Made by a program: the position numbers and the translations under genes. A stretch of DNA of 64,000 bases, taken from contig NZ_AP024110.1 in assembly GCF_019703875.1 (NCBI RefSeq), forward strand, positions 1,674,001 through 1,738,000. Direction: 5' to 3'. Origin of the DNA: Methyloradius palustris. Its GTDB lineage: Bacteria > Pseudomonadota > Gammaproteobacteria > Burkholderiales > Methylophilaceae. The notes beneath the pieces are model-generated. The model was not told the origin of the DNA, ran no database searches, and saw only the letters and a program-made list of their open reading frames with translations. This document shows positions 8,725 to 17,023 of the stretch, piece after piece. Positions within the stretch are counted from its first letter, which is position 1, and the number at the start of each line of letters is the position of its first letter.

Positions 8725-10091
8725 GCTTCATCCTCTTCTAATTCATTGCCCAGCTCTAAATTTAATAGCTCAGTATCAGGTACAACCTTAGATTCAATTT
8801 CACTCGTTAGGTCAACTCGCTCTATCTTGGCAAATCCAGCACTAATCTTTCGGCTAGTGATATGCACGTCATCTACATCTTTATTTGCCATTCGAATATG
8901 GTCGGCAAGACTTTTCATTCGCTTATCAAATAAACCGAAATCTTTACCTAATTTACCAAGCTCAGATTGAATAATATGAACTTGCTTACGCATTTCTGTA
9001 TCTTTTAAAACAGCTCGTGCAGTATTGAGTACGGCCATTAAAGTCGTAGGTGATACCAACCAAACTCGCTTACTCATTGCATAAGTAACAATTTCAGGAT
9101 GATATGCATGAATCTCTGCAAACACCGCCTCAGCAGGTATGAACATTACCGCACCATCGGCAGTAATATTGGGAATAATGTATTTTCCTGCAATATCATC
9201 CACGTGTTTCTTAACATCAGATTTGAATTGCCTTTTTGCAATAGCTCGATCAGCTTCTGCAATACCGACCTCAAACATTCGATGATAGTTCTCGAGCGGG
9301 AATTTGGAATCCACGGCTATATTTCCAGTCGGCTCGGGCAGAAAAAGCATACAATCCACCCGCTTATTTTCACCTAAACTGTATTGAAATTCATACGAGT
9401 TTGGAGGCAATGAATTTCTCACAAGGCTTTCTAGTTGAACCTCTCCAAAGGCACCACGAGACCTTTTGTCACTCAGTAAATCCTGCAAGCTGACTACATT
9501 AGTAGCTAACCCATCAATTTTCTTCTGTGCTTCATCTATTCGAGACAGATGTGTCATTACATCCGTAAAAGTCTGATTAGTTTTCTTGAAACCTTCATCT
9601 AGGCGCTCAGACACCTTACCGCCGATCAATTCCAGACGGCCATCAACTGTTTTGGTGAGTGTTTCAATGCTGGCAGTCAGCTGGGATGTGGCTTTGAGCA
9701 TGGTGTCTTGAATCAGGCTTTGCTCAGCCTTGCCTTGCTCTGCGAGTGTGGTATGCAGTTTTTCAAGCACAGTCTCGCGGGTTTGGGCCAAACCTTCAGC
9801 TTGTGAAAGCTTGAGTTGCTGCATGGCATCACGCGTTTCTTTGAGCTCTTGGGCCACTGCAGCACGCAATCGCTCACTACTATCGCTTGAAATCACGTTG
9901 AGGCGGTCGCCCAGTTTATTCAGGCCATCATTCAGGTCTAAGAGCATTAGCCTATGTTTTTCTTCTAGCTGTGCCATGACTTGTGACACAAGTTGGCTGG
10001 CTGTATCTGGCTGATTTGCATTTTTCCAGAACAACAGCACAAGCAAGCCAAAGGTGGCAATCGCTAAGACAAAGGTAATTGTTTCTATCAT
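8721..10091 (-). CDS. rmuC: DNA recombination protein RmuC
   Basis: RmuC family protein of 456 aa, named for limiting inversion at short inverted repeats. It starts with one membrane helix (about residues 1-20), then a long coiled coil (to about 210), then the conserved nuclease-like domain (RSRGAFGEVQLE, DCMLFLP, AVDSKFPLENY, FIPAEAV, VSPTTLMA). I use the ATG at 10091; the frame opens two codons earlier at a TTG with no better ribosome binding site. It overlaps the following 70-aa gene by 4 bp. The acidic tail (NELEEDEA) is unremarkable. Confidence 0.92.
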   Translation of the reverse strand: MIETITFVLAIATFGLLVLLFWKNANQPDTASQLVSQVMAQLEEKHRLMLLDLNDGLNKLGDRLNVISSDSSERLRAAVAQELKETRDAMQQLKLSQAEGLAQTRETVLEKLHTTLAEQGKAEQSLIQDTMLKATSQLTASIETLTKTVDGRLELIGGKVSERLDEGFKKTNQTFTDVMTHLSRIDEAQKKIDGLATNVVSLQDLLSDKRSRGAFGEVQLESLVRNSLPPNSYEFQYSLGENKRVDCMLFLPEPTGNIAVDSKFPLENYHRMFEVGIAEADRAIAKRQFKSDVKKHVDDIAGKYIIPNITADGAVMFIPAEAVFAEIHAYHPEIVTYAMSKRVWLVSPTTLMAVLNTARAVLKDTEMRKQVHIIQSELGKLGKDFGLFDKRMKSLADHIRMANKDVDDVHITSRKISAGFAKIERVDLTSEIESKVVPDTELLNLELGNELEEDEA

Positions 10092-10178
10092 AGGCAAAAT
10101 TATACTCTAAGCTGCACGCAGATAAGCGTGCGCTTGTGCCCGCATGCAGTGAAGCGCTATGAAAACGCGAGCGTATAA

Positions 10179-11204
10179 CTAATGCATCTCGCTCAGATGC
10201 GCTATCAAATCCTCTGCCTGGTCTGGATCTATGCCCGCGATAATATCAGCCATGCGTTGTGCCTCGGTTTTATCGCCTGCATCCAAGGCAATCTTGGCGA
10301 GTTGAGTATAAGCCTCTATATTCCTGGGGTTTAGATCTGTGGATTTCTTTAGATCAATGATTGCCTGATCTTGATGACTCTGATGATACTCGGCGACGCC
10401 CAAGTAAAACCAGGCACTTGCACTATCCGGCTCCTTTTCGCACCAGGCACTGGCCAGCTTAAATAACTCTGACCACTGACTTTGCTGATATGGAATCACA
10501 ATCTGCATAAAGAATGGTCGTTCATTTTCAGCATAATTCCAGAACGGATTCTCAGTGGCATGCAAGCTTTGCTGCGCTGGCAAATCAAACAGCTTTTTAA
10601 TCCACTCAACTGGCAGACTATAAAAATATGGTTGCTTTCTACCTGGGCTTTTAAAAGTTGTGATGCCAATCAGGTTAAAGTTTTGATCAAATAGCGCCCC
10701 ACCACTAGAGCCCTGTGCAAAGGCAGCCGATGAACGGATCACAATGCTTCCATCATAGGGATAAAGCGCGGTAATGGAGCCGTAAGAGACTTGTGGTACT
10801 TGCGCGTCATTGGGGTAGCCCAGCAAAAAAATCTCCTGCTCATTCTGCAAATCCTTACTTAATTTCATCGGCACGGGGCTGAGGGGCAATGCCTCGAACT
10901 TAAGCAGGCAGAGATCATGTTTCCAATCCGCCTGAAGCGAAACTGGCGCGTAACTCTCTCGTACTTTCTCAATATTAACGCCTACTGCATCTGCCAGCAC
11001 ATGGCAGTTAGTCACCACATAATCCTTCGCAATCACCACACCAGAGCCCGAACCACGACTGCCATTCTTGAATTCAGCATTGACCTGAACGATGGATTCG
11101 TTGATCTTGAATATTTCCTCTTGGCTAGGTTGCGCAAAGGTCAGGAGAGGCATAGTGCTGTAAGAAAATAAGGTGAATAAACTAATAGTCAGTGATTTTT
11201 TCAT
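10179..11204 (-). CDS. Secreted trypsin-like serine protease with TPR repeats
   Basis: Exported protein of 341 aa. A signal peptide ends near residue 24 (LLTFA-QPSQ). Residues 35-215 form an S1C/HtrA-type trypsin fold with His68 (TNCHVLADA), Asp97 (WKHDLCLLKF) and Ser167 (AQGSSGGALF), so the catalytic triad is intact. Instead of a PDZ domain the C-terminal 110 residues contain TPR units (WFYLGVAEYHQSHQDQA, AYTQLAKIALDAGD). It is expected in the periplasm. The substrate is unknown, and the TPR part may recruit partners or target proteins. A hairpin terminator separates it from typA. Confidence 0.86.
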   Translation of the reverse strand: MKKSLTISLFTLFSYSTMPLLTFAQPSQEEIFKINESIVQVNAEFKNGSRGSGSGVVIAKDYVVTNCHVLADAVGVNIEKVRESYAPVSLQADWKHDLCLLKFEALPLSPVPMKLSKDLQNEQEIFLLGYPNDAQVPQVSYGSITALYPYDGSIVIRSSAAFAQGSSGGALFDQNFNLIGITTFKSPGRKQPYFYSLPVEWIKKLFDLPAQQSLHATENPFWNYAENERPFFMQIVIPYQQSQWSELFKLASAWCEKEPDSASAWFYLGVAEYHQSHQDQAIIDLKKSTDLNPRNIEAYTQLAKIALDAGDKTEAQRMADIIAGIDPDQAEDLIAHLSEMH

Positions 11205-11333
11205 GGGTATGTTTTCAAAGTTTTGCCATTAACATTTAAATGCGCTTTATCTACTTCAATAAAGACCCTTAAAAAAGTCGCAGGTTTCAATAGGCCTACT
11301 TAATTATCAACCTTCAATAGCAAAATCTAGACA

Positions 11334-11364
11334 ATAAAAAACCCGACAGTGTCGGGTTTTTTAT
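11334..11364 (-). terminator. Rho-independent terminator of typA
   Basis: Stem ACCCGACA/TGTCGGGT at 11341-11357, flanked by an A-run on one side and a T-run on the other, so it can act in both directions. It lies 28 bp beyond the typA stop and upstream of the protease gene, and mainly should end typA transcripts. Confidence 0.9.
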
Positions 11365-11391
11365 TGAAATACCTTGAAAGCCTAAATCAAC

Positions 11392-13200
11392 TTAGTCTTT
11401 AGAAGCACGTTTACGCTCATGCTCAAGCAAGAAGCGTTTACGGATACGAATAGACTTTGGTGTTAATTCGACCAATTCATCGTCGTCAATAAACTCAACG
11501 GCTGATTCCAAAGTCAATTGCACAGCTGGTACCAAACGTACTGCTTCATCAGTACCTGATGCACGAACGTTAGTCAGTTGCTTACCTTTCACTGGATTCA
11601 CAATCAAATCGTTATCACGGCTGTGAATACCGATGACCATACCTTCATACAAACGATCACCTGGGACAGCATACATACGGCCACGATCTTGCAATTTCCA
11701 CAGCGCGTAAGCCACGGCCTCACCTTGTTCAGATGAGATCAGCACGCCGTTACGACGGCCTGGCATATCAGGTTTAACTGCTGCGTATTCATCAAATATG
11801 TGTGCCATCAAGCCTGTACCACGAGTCATGGTCAGGAATTCACTTTGGAAACCGATCAAGCCACGCGCTGGAATCTTGTATTCCAAGCGGGTACGGCCAT
11901 TGCCGTCAGATTCCATATTCTGCAATTCACCACGGCGGCGGCCCAGCTCTTCCATCACGGTGCCCTGGGTATCATCTTCCAAGTCAACAGTCAGGATTTC
12001 ATATGGCTCACATTTTTCACCGTTGATTTCACGATATACAACACGCGGTTTACCAACAGCAATTTCAAAACCTTCACGGCGCATATTTTCCAGCAGAATG
12101 GTCAAGTGCAACTCACCACGGCCTGAAACACGGAATACGTCAGCATCTTGTGTATCTTCAACGCGCAACGCGACGTTAACTAGCAACTCTTTAGTCAAGC
12201 GGTCACGAATCTGGCGGCTGGTAATGAACTTGCCTTCAGTGCCAGCGAGCGGTGATGTGTTCACCATAAAGTCCATCGTCAAAGTTGGCTCATCCACGCC
12301 AAGAATTGGCATGCCTACTGGGTTTTCACGATCTGTAATCGTGACGCCAATACCGATTTCATCAATACCAGAGATAATCACGATATCGCCTGCTTCAGCT
12401 TCTTCAACTGGCACGCGCTCAAGACCCCTGAAACCCAATACCTGGTTGATACGGCCTGTACCAACTAATTTCTCACCACTCATCACAGAAACGCTTTGGC
12501 CAGTTTTGATACGGCCATTCCATACACGGCCAACACCAAGGCGGCCTGTGTAGGTAGAGTAATCTAAAGCTGAAATCTGTAATTGCAACGGTGCATCACT
12601 ATCGCCTTGTGGCGGCTGCACGTAGCTTAAAATAGTTTCAAATAATGGGCGCATGGTGTCAGATTCAGTTTTCAAATCGAGTTTTGCGTAACCATTTAGT
12701 GCAGAAGCATAAACGACAGGGAAATCCAGCTGCTCATCTGTAGCGCCAAGATTAGCGAACAGGTCAAATGTCTGGTTGATCACCCAGTCGGTACGTGCAC
12801 CTGGACGGTCTACCTTATTAATCACAACAATCGGCTTTAAACCTAGTGCCAATGCTTTCTTGGTTACGAAGCGCGTTTGCGGCATTGGGCCTTCAACCGC
12901 ATCAACCAGCAACACAACGCCATCCACCATACCTAATACGCGCTCAACTTCACCACCAAAGTCGGCGTGACCTGGGGTATCAACGATATTAATGTGGGTA
13001 CCTTCAAAGTTAACAGCGGTATTCTTTGCAAGAATAGTAATACCGCGTTCTTTTTCCAGATCGTTGGAGTCCATCACCCGCTCGGTGACGGCCTGGTGGG
13101 ATGCAAAAGTGCCCGCTTGTTGCAAGAGTTTATCCACCATGGTGGTTTTGCCATGGTCAACGTGGGCGATGATGGCGATATTACGTAGGTTGCGCGACAT
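11392..13200 (-). CDS. typA: Ribosome-associated GTPase TypA/BipA
   Basis: Translational GTPase of the EF-G-like superfamily, 602 aa from the ATG at 13200 (MSRNLRNIAI). It assists 50S assembly and stress or low-temperature growth in other bacteria. GTPase motifs are AHVDHGKTT (G1), RGITI (G2), DTPGHAD (G3) and NKVDRPGA (G4); the BipA-specific C-terminus follows. An in-frame start 14 codons upstream is unlikely because the family begins at the chosen Met. The gene diverges from a cold-stress-type RNA helicase, another ribosome or RNA factor. Confidence 0.97.
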   Translation of the reverse strand: MSRNLRNIAIIAHVDHGKTTMVDKLLQQAGTFASHQAVTERVMDSNDLEKERGITILAKNTAVNFEGTHINIVDTPGHADFGGEVERVLGMVDGVVLLVDAVEGPMPQTRFVTKKALALGLKPIVVINKVDRPGARTDWVINQTFDLFANLGATDEQLDFPVVYASALNGYAKLDLKTESDTMRPLFETILSYVQPPQGDSDAPLQLQISALDYSTYTGRLGVGRVWNGRIKTGQSVSVMSGEKLVGTGRINQVLGFRGLERVPVEEAEAGDIVIISGIDEIGIGVTITDRENPVGMPILGVDEPTLTMDFMVNTSPLAGTEGKFITSRQIRDRLTKELLVNVALRVEDTQDADVFRVSGRGELHLTILLENMRREGFEIAVGKPRVVYREINGEKCEPYEILTVDLEDDTQGTVMEELGRRRGELQNMESDGNGRTRLEYKIPARGLIGFQSEFLTMTRGTGLMAHIFDEYAAVKPDMPGRRNGVLISSEQGEAVAYALWKLQDRGRMYAVPGDRLYEGMVIGIHSRDNDLIVNPVKGKQLTNVRASGTDEAVRLVPAVQLTLESAVEFIDDDELVELTPKSIRIRKRFLLEHERKRASKD

Positions 13201-13232
13201 GAGTTGTTTAGCCGATTCGTTAAAAGGGCGCG

Positions 13233-13241
13233 ATTCTACCA
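13233..13241 (-). promoter_or_regulatory. Possible extended -10 element for typA
   Basis: Reading the minus strand, TGGTAGAAT matches an extended -10 (TGn plus TAGAAT) 33 bp before the typA ATG. No good -35 is present at the normal distance, so the call is weak. Confidence 0.35.
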
Positions 13242-13249
13242 CAAAACCT

Positions 13250-13277
13250 TTGACAATTTCGTGACTATCTATATACT
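13250..13277 (+). promoter_or_regulatory. Sigma-70 type promoter for the rhlE leader
   Basis: TTGACA at 13250-13255 and TATACT at 13272-13277 are separated by 16 bp: a perfect -35 and a one-mismatch -10. Transcription would begin near 13284 and produce an untranslated leader of about 260 nt before the helicase GTG. No other promoter as good is visible between typA and the helicase. Confidence 0.7.
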
Positions 13278-13283
13278 GCGCGC

Positions 13284-13544
13284 TTCGGTTGATTCAAACC
13301 AAAGCAATTTTTAGCAGTATAGACAATTGTTGAATTAGTCGAGATTCATCGCCCTAGCCCTCTCGAAGCCCATTGCAGTTTTTGCGGCTCTCTAGTTTTT
13401 ACCGGTTAGTGGCTATGCCCGTGCGCCGGTAAATACCTACGAAATATTCATAAGAAATTTTCATGGTTTGCGCTTTATGTTGCCTGTTGCAACAATATGA
13501 GCCTGCTTGCGCCCTTTTAGTTTTGTTCCTTGAAAGGGAAAATT
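13284..13544 (+). promoter_or_regulatory. Long structured 5' leader of the first RNA helicase gene
   Basis: The stretch has no open frame of note but several hairpins: TTTACCGG/CCGGTAAA (13398-13405 with 13426-13433), TGTTGC/GCAACA (13478-13483 with 13489-13494), and CCCTTT/AAAGGG (13512-13517 with 13533-13538). The last pairs directly with the Shine-Dalgarno sequence of the GTG at 13545. Leaders of this length are known upstream of cold-induced DEAD-box helicases; a regulatory role here is inferred from structure alone. Confidence 0.55.
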
Positions 13545-15113
13545 GTGTCTTTACAAAACGTATCTGTTGAAACCCCTATTAATTCTGAATCGCAAGATCT
13601 AGCTGCCACACAAGACAGCGGCTTTGCGAATTTAAACCTGCATCCATCACTGCTGCGTGCATTGATTGAAGCTGGTTACAACACCCCAACCCCTATTCAG
13701 GCTCAGGCAATTCCTGAAGTTCTGGCTGGCCATGACTTGATGGCTTCAGCACAAACTGGCACCGGCAAGACCGCTGCTTTTACCCTGCCAGCACTTAACC
13801 TGCTTGCAACCCCACACCCATTAAACAGCCGTGGCCCACGTATCCTAGTGTTAGTACCTACCCGTGAATTGGCTGCTCAAGTAAATGAAGCTGCACGTAA
13901 ATATGGCAAATTCATCCGCGCACGTACTGTAAGTATTGTTGGCGGTATGCCTTACCCACTGCAAAACAAATTATTGTCACAACCTTTAGATATTCTGGTG
14001 GCAACGCCTGGTCGCTTGCTGGATCACATGGAACGTGGCCGTATTGATATGACCCGTTTGCAAATGCTGATTCTTGATGAAGCCGATCGTATGTTGGACA
14101 TGGGCTTCATGCCTGATGTAGAACGTATCTGTAATGCATTACCAGCTACCCGTCAAACATTGCTGTTCTCAGCAACGCTGGATGGCAACATTGGCCGTAT
14201 CGCTCACCAGATTCTGCGTAACCCTAAGACTATCCAGGTTGCTGCACAAAAAGAAAAACATGCAAACATCGAACAACGCCTGCATTTCGTTGACGACATG
14301 ACCCACAAGAACAAATTGCTTGAGCATCTGTTGATTGCTCCTGATGTTAATCAAGTAATCGTATTCACTTCAACCAAGCGTCATGCTGATTTGTTGGCTG
14401 AAGATTTATATGCTGCTGGCCATAAAACTGCTGCATTGCACGGCGATATGACCCAAGGTGCACGTAACCGCACATTGACCAAGCTGCGTCATGGCGATGT
14501 TAAGGTACTTGTAGCGACTGACGTTGCTGCTCGCGGTATTGACGTACAAGGCATTACACACGTTATCAATTACGACTTGCCTAAATTTGCAGAAGATTAT
14601 GTTCACCGTATTGGCCGTACTGGTCGTGCTGGTAACACAGGCATTGCAGTTTCATTTGCATCACATGCTGATCGTCATCAAGTACGCAAGATTGAGCAAT
14701 TCACTGGCCAACGCCTTGAAGCTACTGTAATCGCTGGTTACGAGCCAAAACGCCCTGCGCCAAGAACAGATGGTGCTGAACGTTCAAGCCGTCCTTCAAA
14801 CAACCGTAGTGGTCGTAGCGATAGCCGTCCAAGCAATGGTCGTCCAGGTGATCGTAATGCTGGTAGCAGCCGTCCTTATGGTGACCGTAGTGCTCAACCT
14901 GGCAGCAACACTGGTTTTAAACCACGTAGCGCTGCACCGACTGGTCATGGCTACAGAGGCGACAGCCAACCAGCTGGCCGTTCAGAAGGTAACCGCGATG
15001 CAAACCGTGGCAGCAGCTTTGCTAACCGCAACGATGACAACCGTGGTAACCGCAGCAATGCTGAAAGAAACCAAGGCAATGGCGCAGCACGTCGTCCACG
15101 TACATTTGCTTAA
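13545..15113 (+). CDS. rhlE: DEAD-box ATP-dependent RNA helicase, RhlE type
   Basis: 522 aa from the GTG at 13545, chosen because AAAGGG sits 6 nt upstream; the frame opens five codons earlier at a TTG inside that ribosome binding site. Motifs in order: PTPIQAQAIP (Q motif), AQTGTGKTAAF (I), PTRELAAQ (Ia), DEADRMLDMGF (II), FSATL (III), HGDMTQGAR, ATDVAARGID (V), YVHRIGRTGRAG (VI). After about residue 385 comes a 130-residue Ser/Arg/Gly/Asn-rich disordered tail, presumably for non-specific RNA binding. It unwinds RNA duplexes in ribosome assembly or mRNA decay (family knowledge). A second RhlE paralogue follows 14 bp later. Confidence 0.94.
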   Translation: MSLQNVSVETPINSESQDLAATQDSGFANLNLHPSLLRALIEAGYNTPTPIQAQAIPEVLAGHDLMASAQTGTGKTAAFTLPALNLLATPHPLNSRGPRILVLVPTRELAAQVNEAARKYGKFIRARTVSIVGGMPYPLQNKLLSQPLDILVATPGRLLDHMERGRIDMTRLQMLILDEADRMLDMGFMPDVERICNALPATRQTLLFSATLDGNIGRIAHQILRNPKTIQVAAQKEKHANIEQRLHFVDDMTHKNKLLEHLLIAPDVNQVIVFTSTKRHADLLAEDLYAAGHKTAALHGDMTQGARNRTLTKLRHGDVKVLVATDVAARGIDVQGITHVINYDLPKFAEDYVHRIGRTGRAGNTGIAVSFASHADRHQVRKIEQFTGQRLEATVIAGYEPKRPAPRTDGAERSSRPSNNRSGRSDSRPSNGRPGDRNAGSSRPYGDRSAQPGSNTGFKPRSAAPTGHGYRGDSQPAGRSEGNRDANRGSSFANRNDDNRGNRSNAERNQGNGAARRPRTFA

Positions 15114-15127
15114 TTAGCCTATTAAAT

Positions 15128-16573
15128 ATGACAGACTCAGTGAATCAAGCAGTGAATGCCGAACCAGTGAATGTTGAACTGGTGACTGAAATCCACTTTT
15201 CAGATTTAGGCCTCGCGCCTGAACTGCTGAAAGCCCTCACTGAGTCTGGTTATACCAAACCCACTCCAATTCAAGCGCAAGCAATTCCGATTGCGCTTGA
15301 AGGCGGAGACCTCATGGCTGGCGCACAAACAGGTACAGGTAAAACTGCTGCTTTTGCGTTGCCACTCTTACAAAAACTGTTGCCGCTTGCTAGCAGCAGT
15401 GCATCACCTGCCCGCCACCCTGTGCGCGCCTTGATTCTTGCGCCTACGCGCGAATTGGCGATCCAGGTTGAAGAAAGTGTCAAAGCCTACGCAAAACATA
15501 CGCCCTTGCGTTCATTGGTAGTATTTGGCGGCGTTGATATCAAAACGCAAACACCAAGCCTGATGCGCGGTGTTGAAGTGTTAGTCGCGACCCCTGGCCG
15601 CCTGCTCGACCATATTGAGCAACGTACGGTGCAACTTGGTCAAGTACAGATGCTGGTGCTCGATGAGGCAGACCGCATGCTGGACATGGGCTTTATGCCT
15701 GACCTAAAGCGTATTTTGGCAATGCTGCCAAAACAGCGTCAGACACTGATGTTTTCGGCAACCTTCTCTAAAGAAATCAAAAAACTCTCAGAAGAGTTTT
15801 TAAATAATCCCAAACTCATTGAAGTGGCGCGTAGTAATGCCACTTCTGAAAATGTGACTCAAAAAGTATATCTGGTCGCACAAACACATAAGCACGCCCT
15901 GCTAACAAAAATTTTAAAGGGTAGCGATGCTTCACAAGTCATCGTATTCACCAAAACCAAACTGACTGCCAGCCGTTTAGCCAAGCAATTACAACGTGAA
16001 GGCATCTCAGCAGATGCGATTCATGGCGATAAAAGCCAGCTCGAACGCATGCAAGCGCTAGAAGCTTTCAAGCAAGGCACCATTGCCATACTGATTGCGA
16101 CCGATGTCGCTGCACGTGGCCTGGATATTGATCACCTGCCTATGGTGATTAACTATGAAATCCCTAGCGCACCAGAAGATTACGTACACCGCATAGGCCG
16201 CACAGGCCGTGCTGGCAAGTCTGGTATTGCGATTTCACTGGTAGCGCCAGAAGAAGAAAAGTACCTCAAAGAAATCGAAAAACTGATCAAGCGCCAAATT
16301 ACGCCTGAGCAAACGTTTGTGCCTGAAACGTCTGCAACTAGCCAATCAAGCTCAAGAGAGAGTGTTACTGATAATAGAAGCAGCCGCGGCAGCAATGAAA
16401 CTCGCGCTAGTTCACCACGCCCAGCTCCTAAAAAGAAAAGCACTGATGAATGGTTCGACAAGCCTTACGAACCTTCAAGTAGCGCAAATAATGCACAACA
16501 GCTCAATCGTGTTGGCAGCAAACCAAAAACCGAGGTTGCTGCCTTATTAGGTGGCTTACAGCGCAGAAACTAG
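15128..16573 (+). CDS. rhlE: DEAD-box ATP-dependent RNA helicase, second RhlE paralogue
   Basis: 481 aa with all helicase motifs (PTPIQAQAIP, AQTGTGKTAAF, DEADRMLDMGF, FSATF, ATDVAARGLDID, HRIGRTGRAG). It begins 14 bp after the first helicase, so both are likely on one transcript. It is clearly paralogous to the upstream gene but diverged, with a shorter tail that is Ser-rich and lacks the Arg/Gly repeats, ending in EVAALLGGLQRRN. The different tails suggest different RNA partners (inference). It ends 18 bp before the convergent globin gene. Confidence 0.94.
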   Translation: MTDSVNQAVNAEPVNVELVTEIHFSDLGLAPELLKALTESGYTKPTPIQAQAIPIALEGGDLMAGAQTGTGKTAAFALPLLQKLLPLASSSASPARHPVRALILAPTRELAIQVEESVKAYAKHTPLRSLVVFGGVDIKTQTPSLMRGVEVLVATPGRLLDHIEQRTVQLGQVQMLVLDEADRMLDMGFMPDLKRILAMLPKQRQTLMFSATFSKEIKKLSEEFLNNPKLIEVARSNATSENVTQKVYLVAQTHKHALLTKILKGSDASQVIVFTKTKLTASRLAKQLQREGISADAIHGDKSQLERMQALEAFKQGTIAILIATDVAARGLDIDHLPMVINYEIPSAPEDYVHRIGRTGRAGKSGIAISLVAPEEEKYLKEIEKLIKRQITPEQTFVPETSATSQSSSRESVTDNRSSRGSNETRASSPRPAPKKKSTDEWFDKPYEPSSSANNAQQLNRVGSKPKTEVAALLGGLQRRN

Positions 16574-16591
16574 CTAATGACTGCTGGAGGT

Positions 16592-17011
16592 TTATCCTTC
16601 AGCCTGTTTGTTACGCATAAAGTCAGCCACGCCCCACAACGCTTCTGCCAGCTTCACCATCACAGGCTCTTCCAGCTGAATCAAGTGCATAGCACGCACC
16701 ATGCAATACATCCATTGATCTCTTTCTGACTCACCTATCGTAAATGGCAAATGCCTTGCCCTAAGCTTAGGATGGCCGTAGCGCTCGATATAGAGTTGCG
16801 GGCCGCCAGTCCAGCCCGTCAGGAACATAAACAATTTTTCGCGTGACGATGTGAGGTCGGCTGGATGGAACGCCCGAATCCCCGCTGCTTTAGGGTCGGT
16901 ATCCATCACATCATAAAAATGTTCGACTAATGTCCGTATCTGCTCAACACCGCCTAAAAGCTCAAAGAACGTATTGGTGCTACTGCCAATCTCACCGATT
17001 TTATTGATCAT
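16592..17011 (-). CDS. Group II truncated haemoglobin
   Basis: 2/2 globin of 139 aa. It shows FY (Tyr33, B10 position), HPKLRARHLPF with His87 as the proximal haem ligand, and Trp100 in SERDQWMYCM at the G8 position diagnostic for group II (TrHbO-like). Such proteins bind oxygen or nitric oxide and are often tied to redox or nitrosative stress. It starts 12 bp after the purT stop on the same strand and may share its transcript. Physiological role in this organism is unknown. Confidence 0.92.
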   Translation of the reverse strand: MINKIGEIGSSTNTFFELLGGVEQIRTLVEHFYDVMDTDPKAAGIRAFHPADLTSSREKLFMFLTGWTGGPQLYIERYGHPKLRARHLPFTIGESERDQWMYCMVRAMHLIQLEEPVMVKLAEALWGVADFMRNKQAEG

Positions 17012-17023
17012 TTTGCTAATTCG

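Noticed and set aside
11798..12553. 251-codon plus-strand open frame opposite typA
   Set aside because: Mirror of the typA coding frame; the typA product is complete and conserved, and the reverse frame has low-complexity Ser/Arg/Pro composition.
14770..15117. Repetitive plus-strand frame rich in Val/Ala/Met within the helicase tail
   Set aside because: Alternate frame of the low-complexity Ser/Arg/Gly tail of the first helicase; repetition comes from the codons of the tail.
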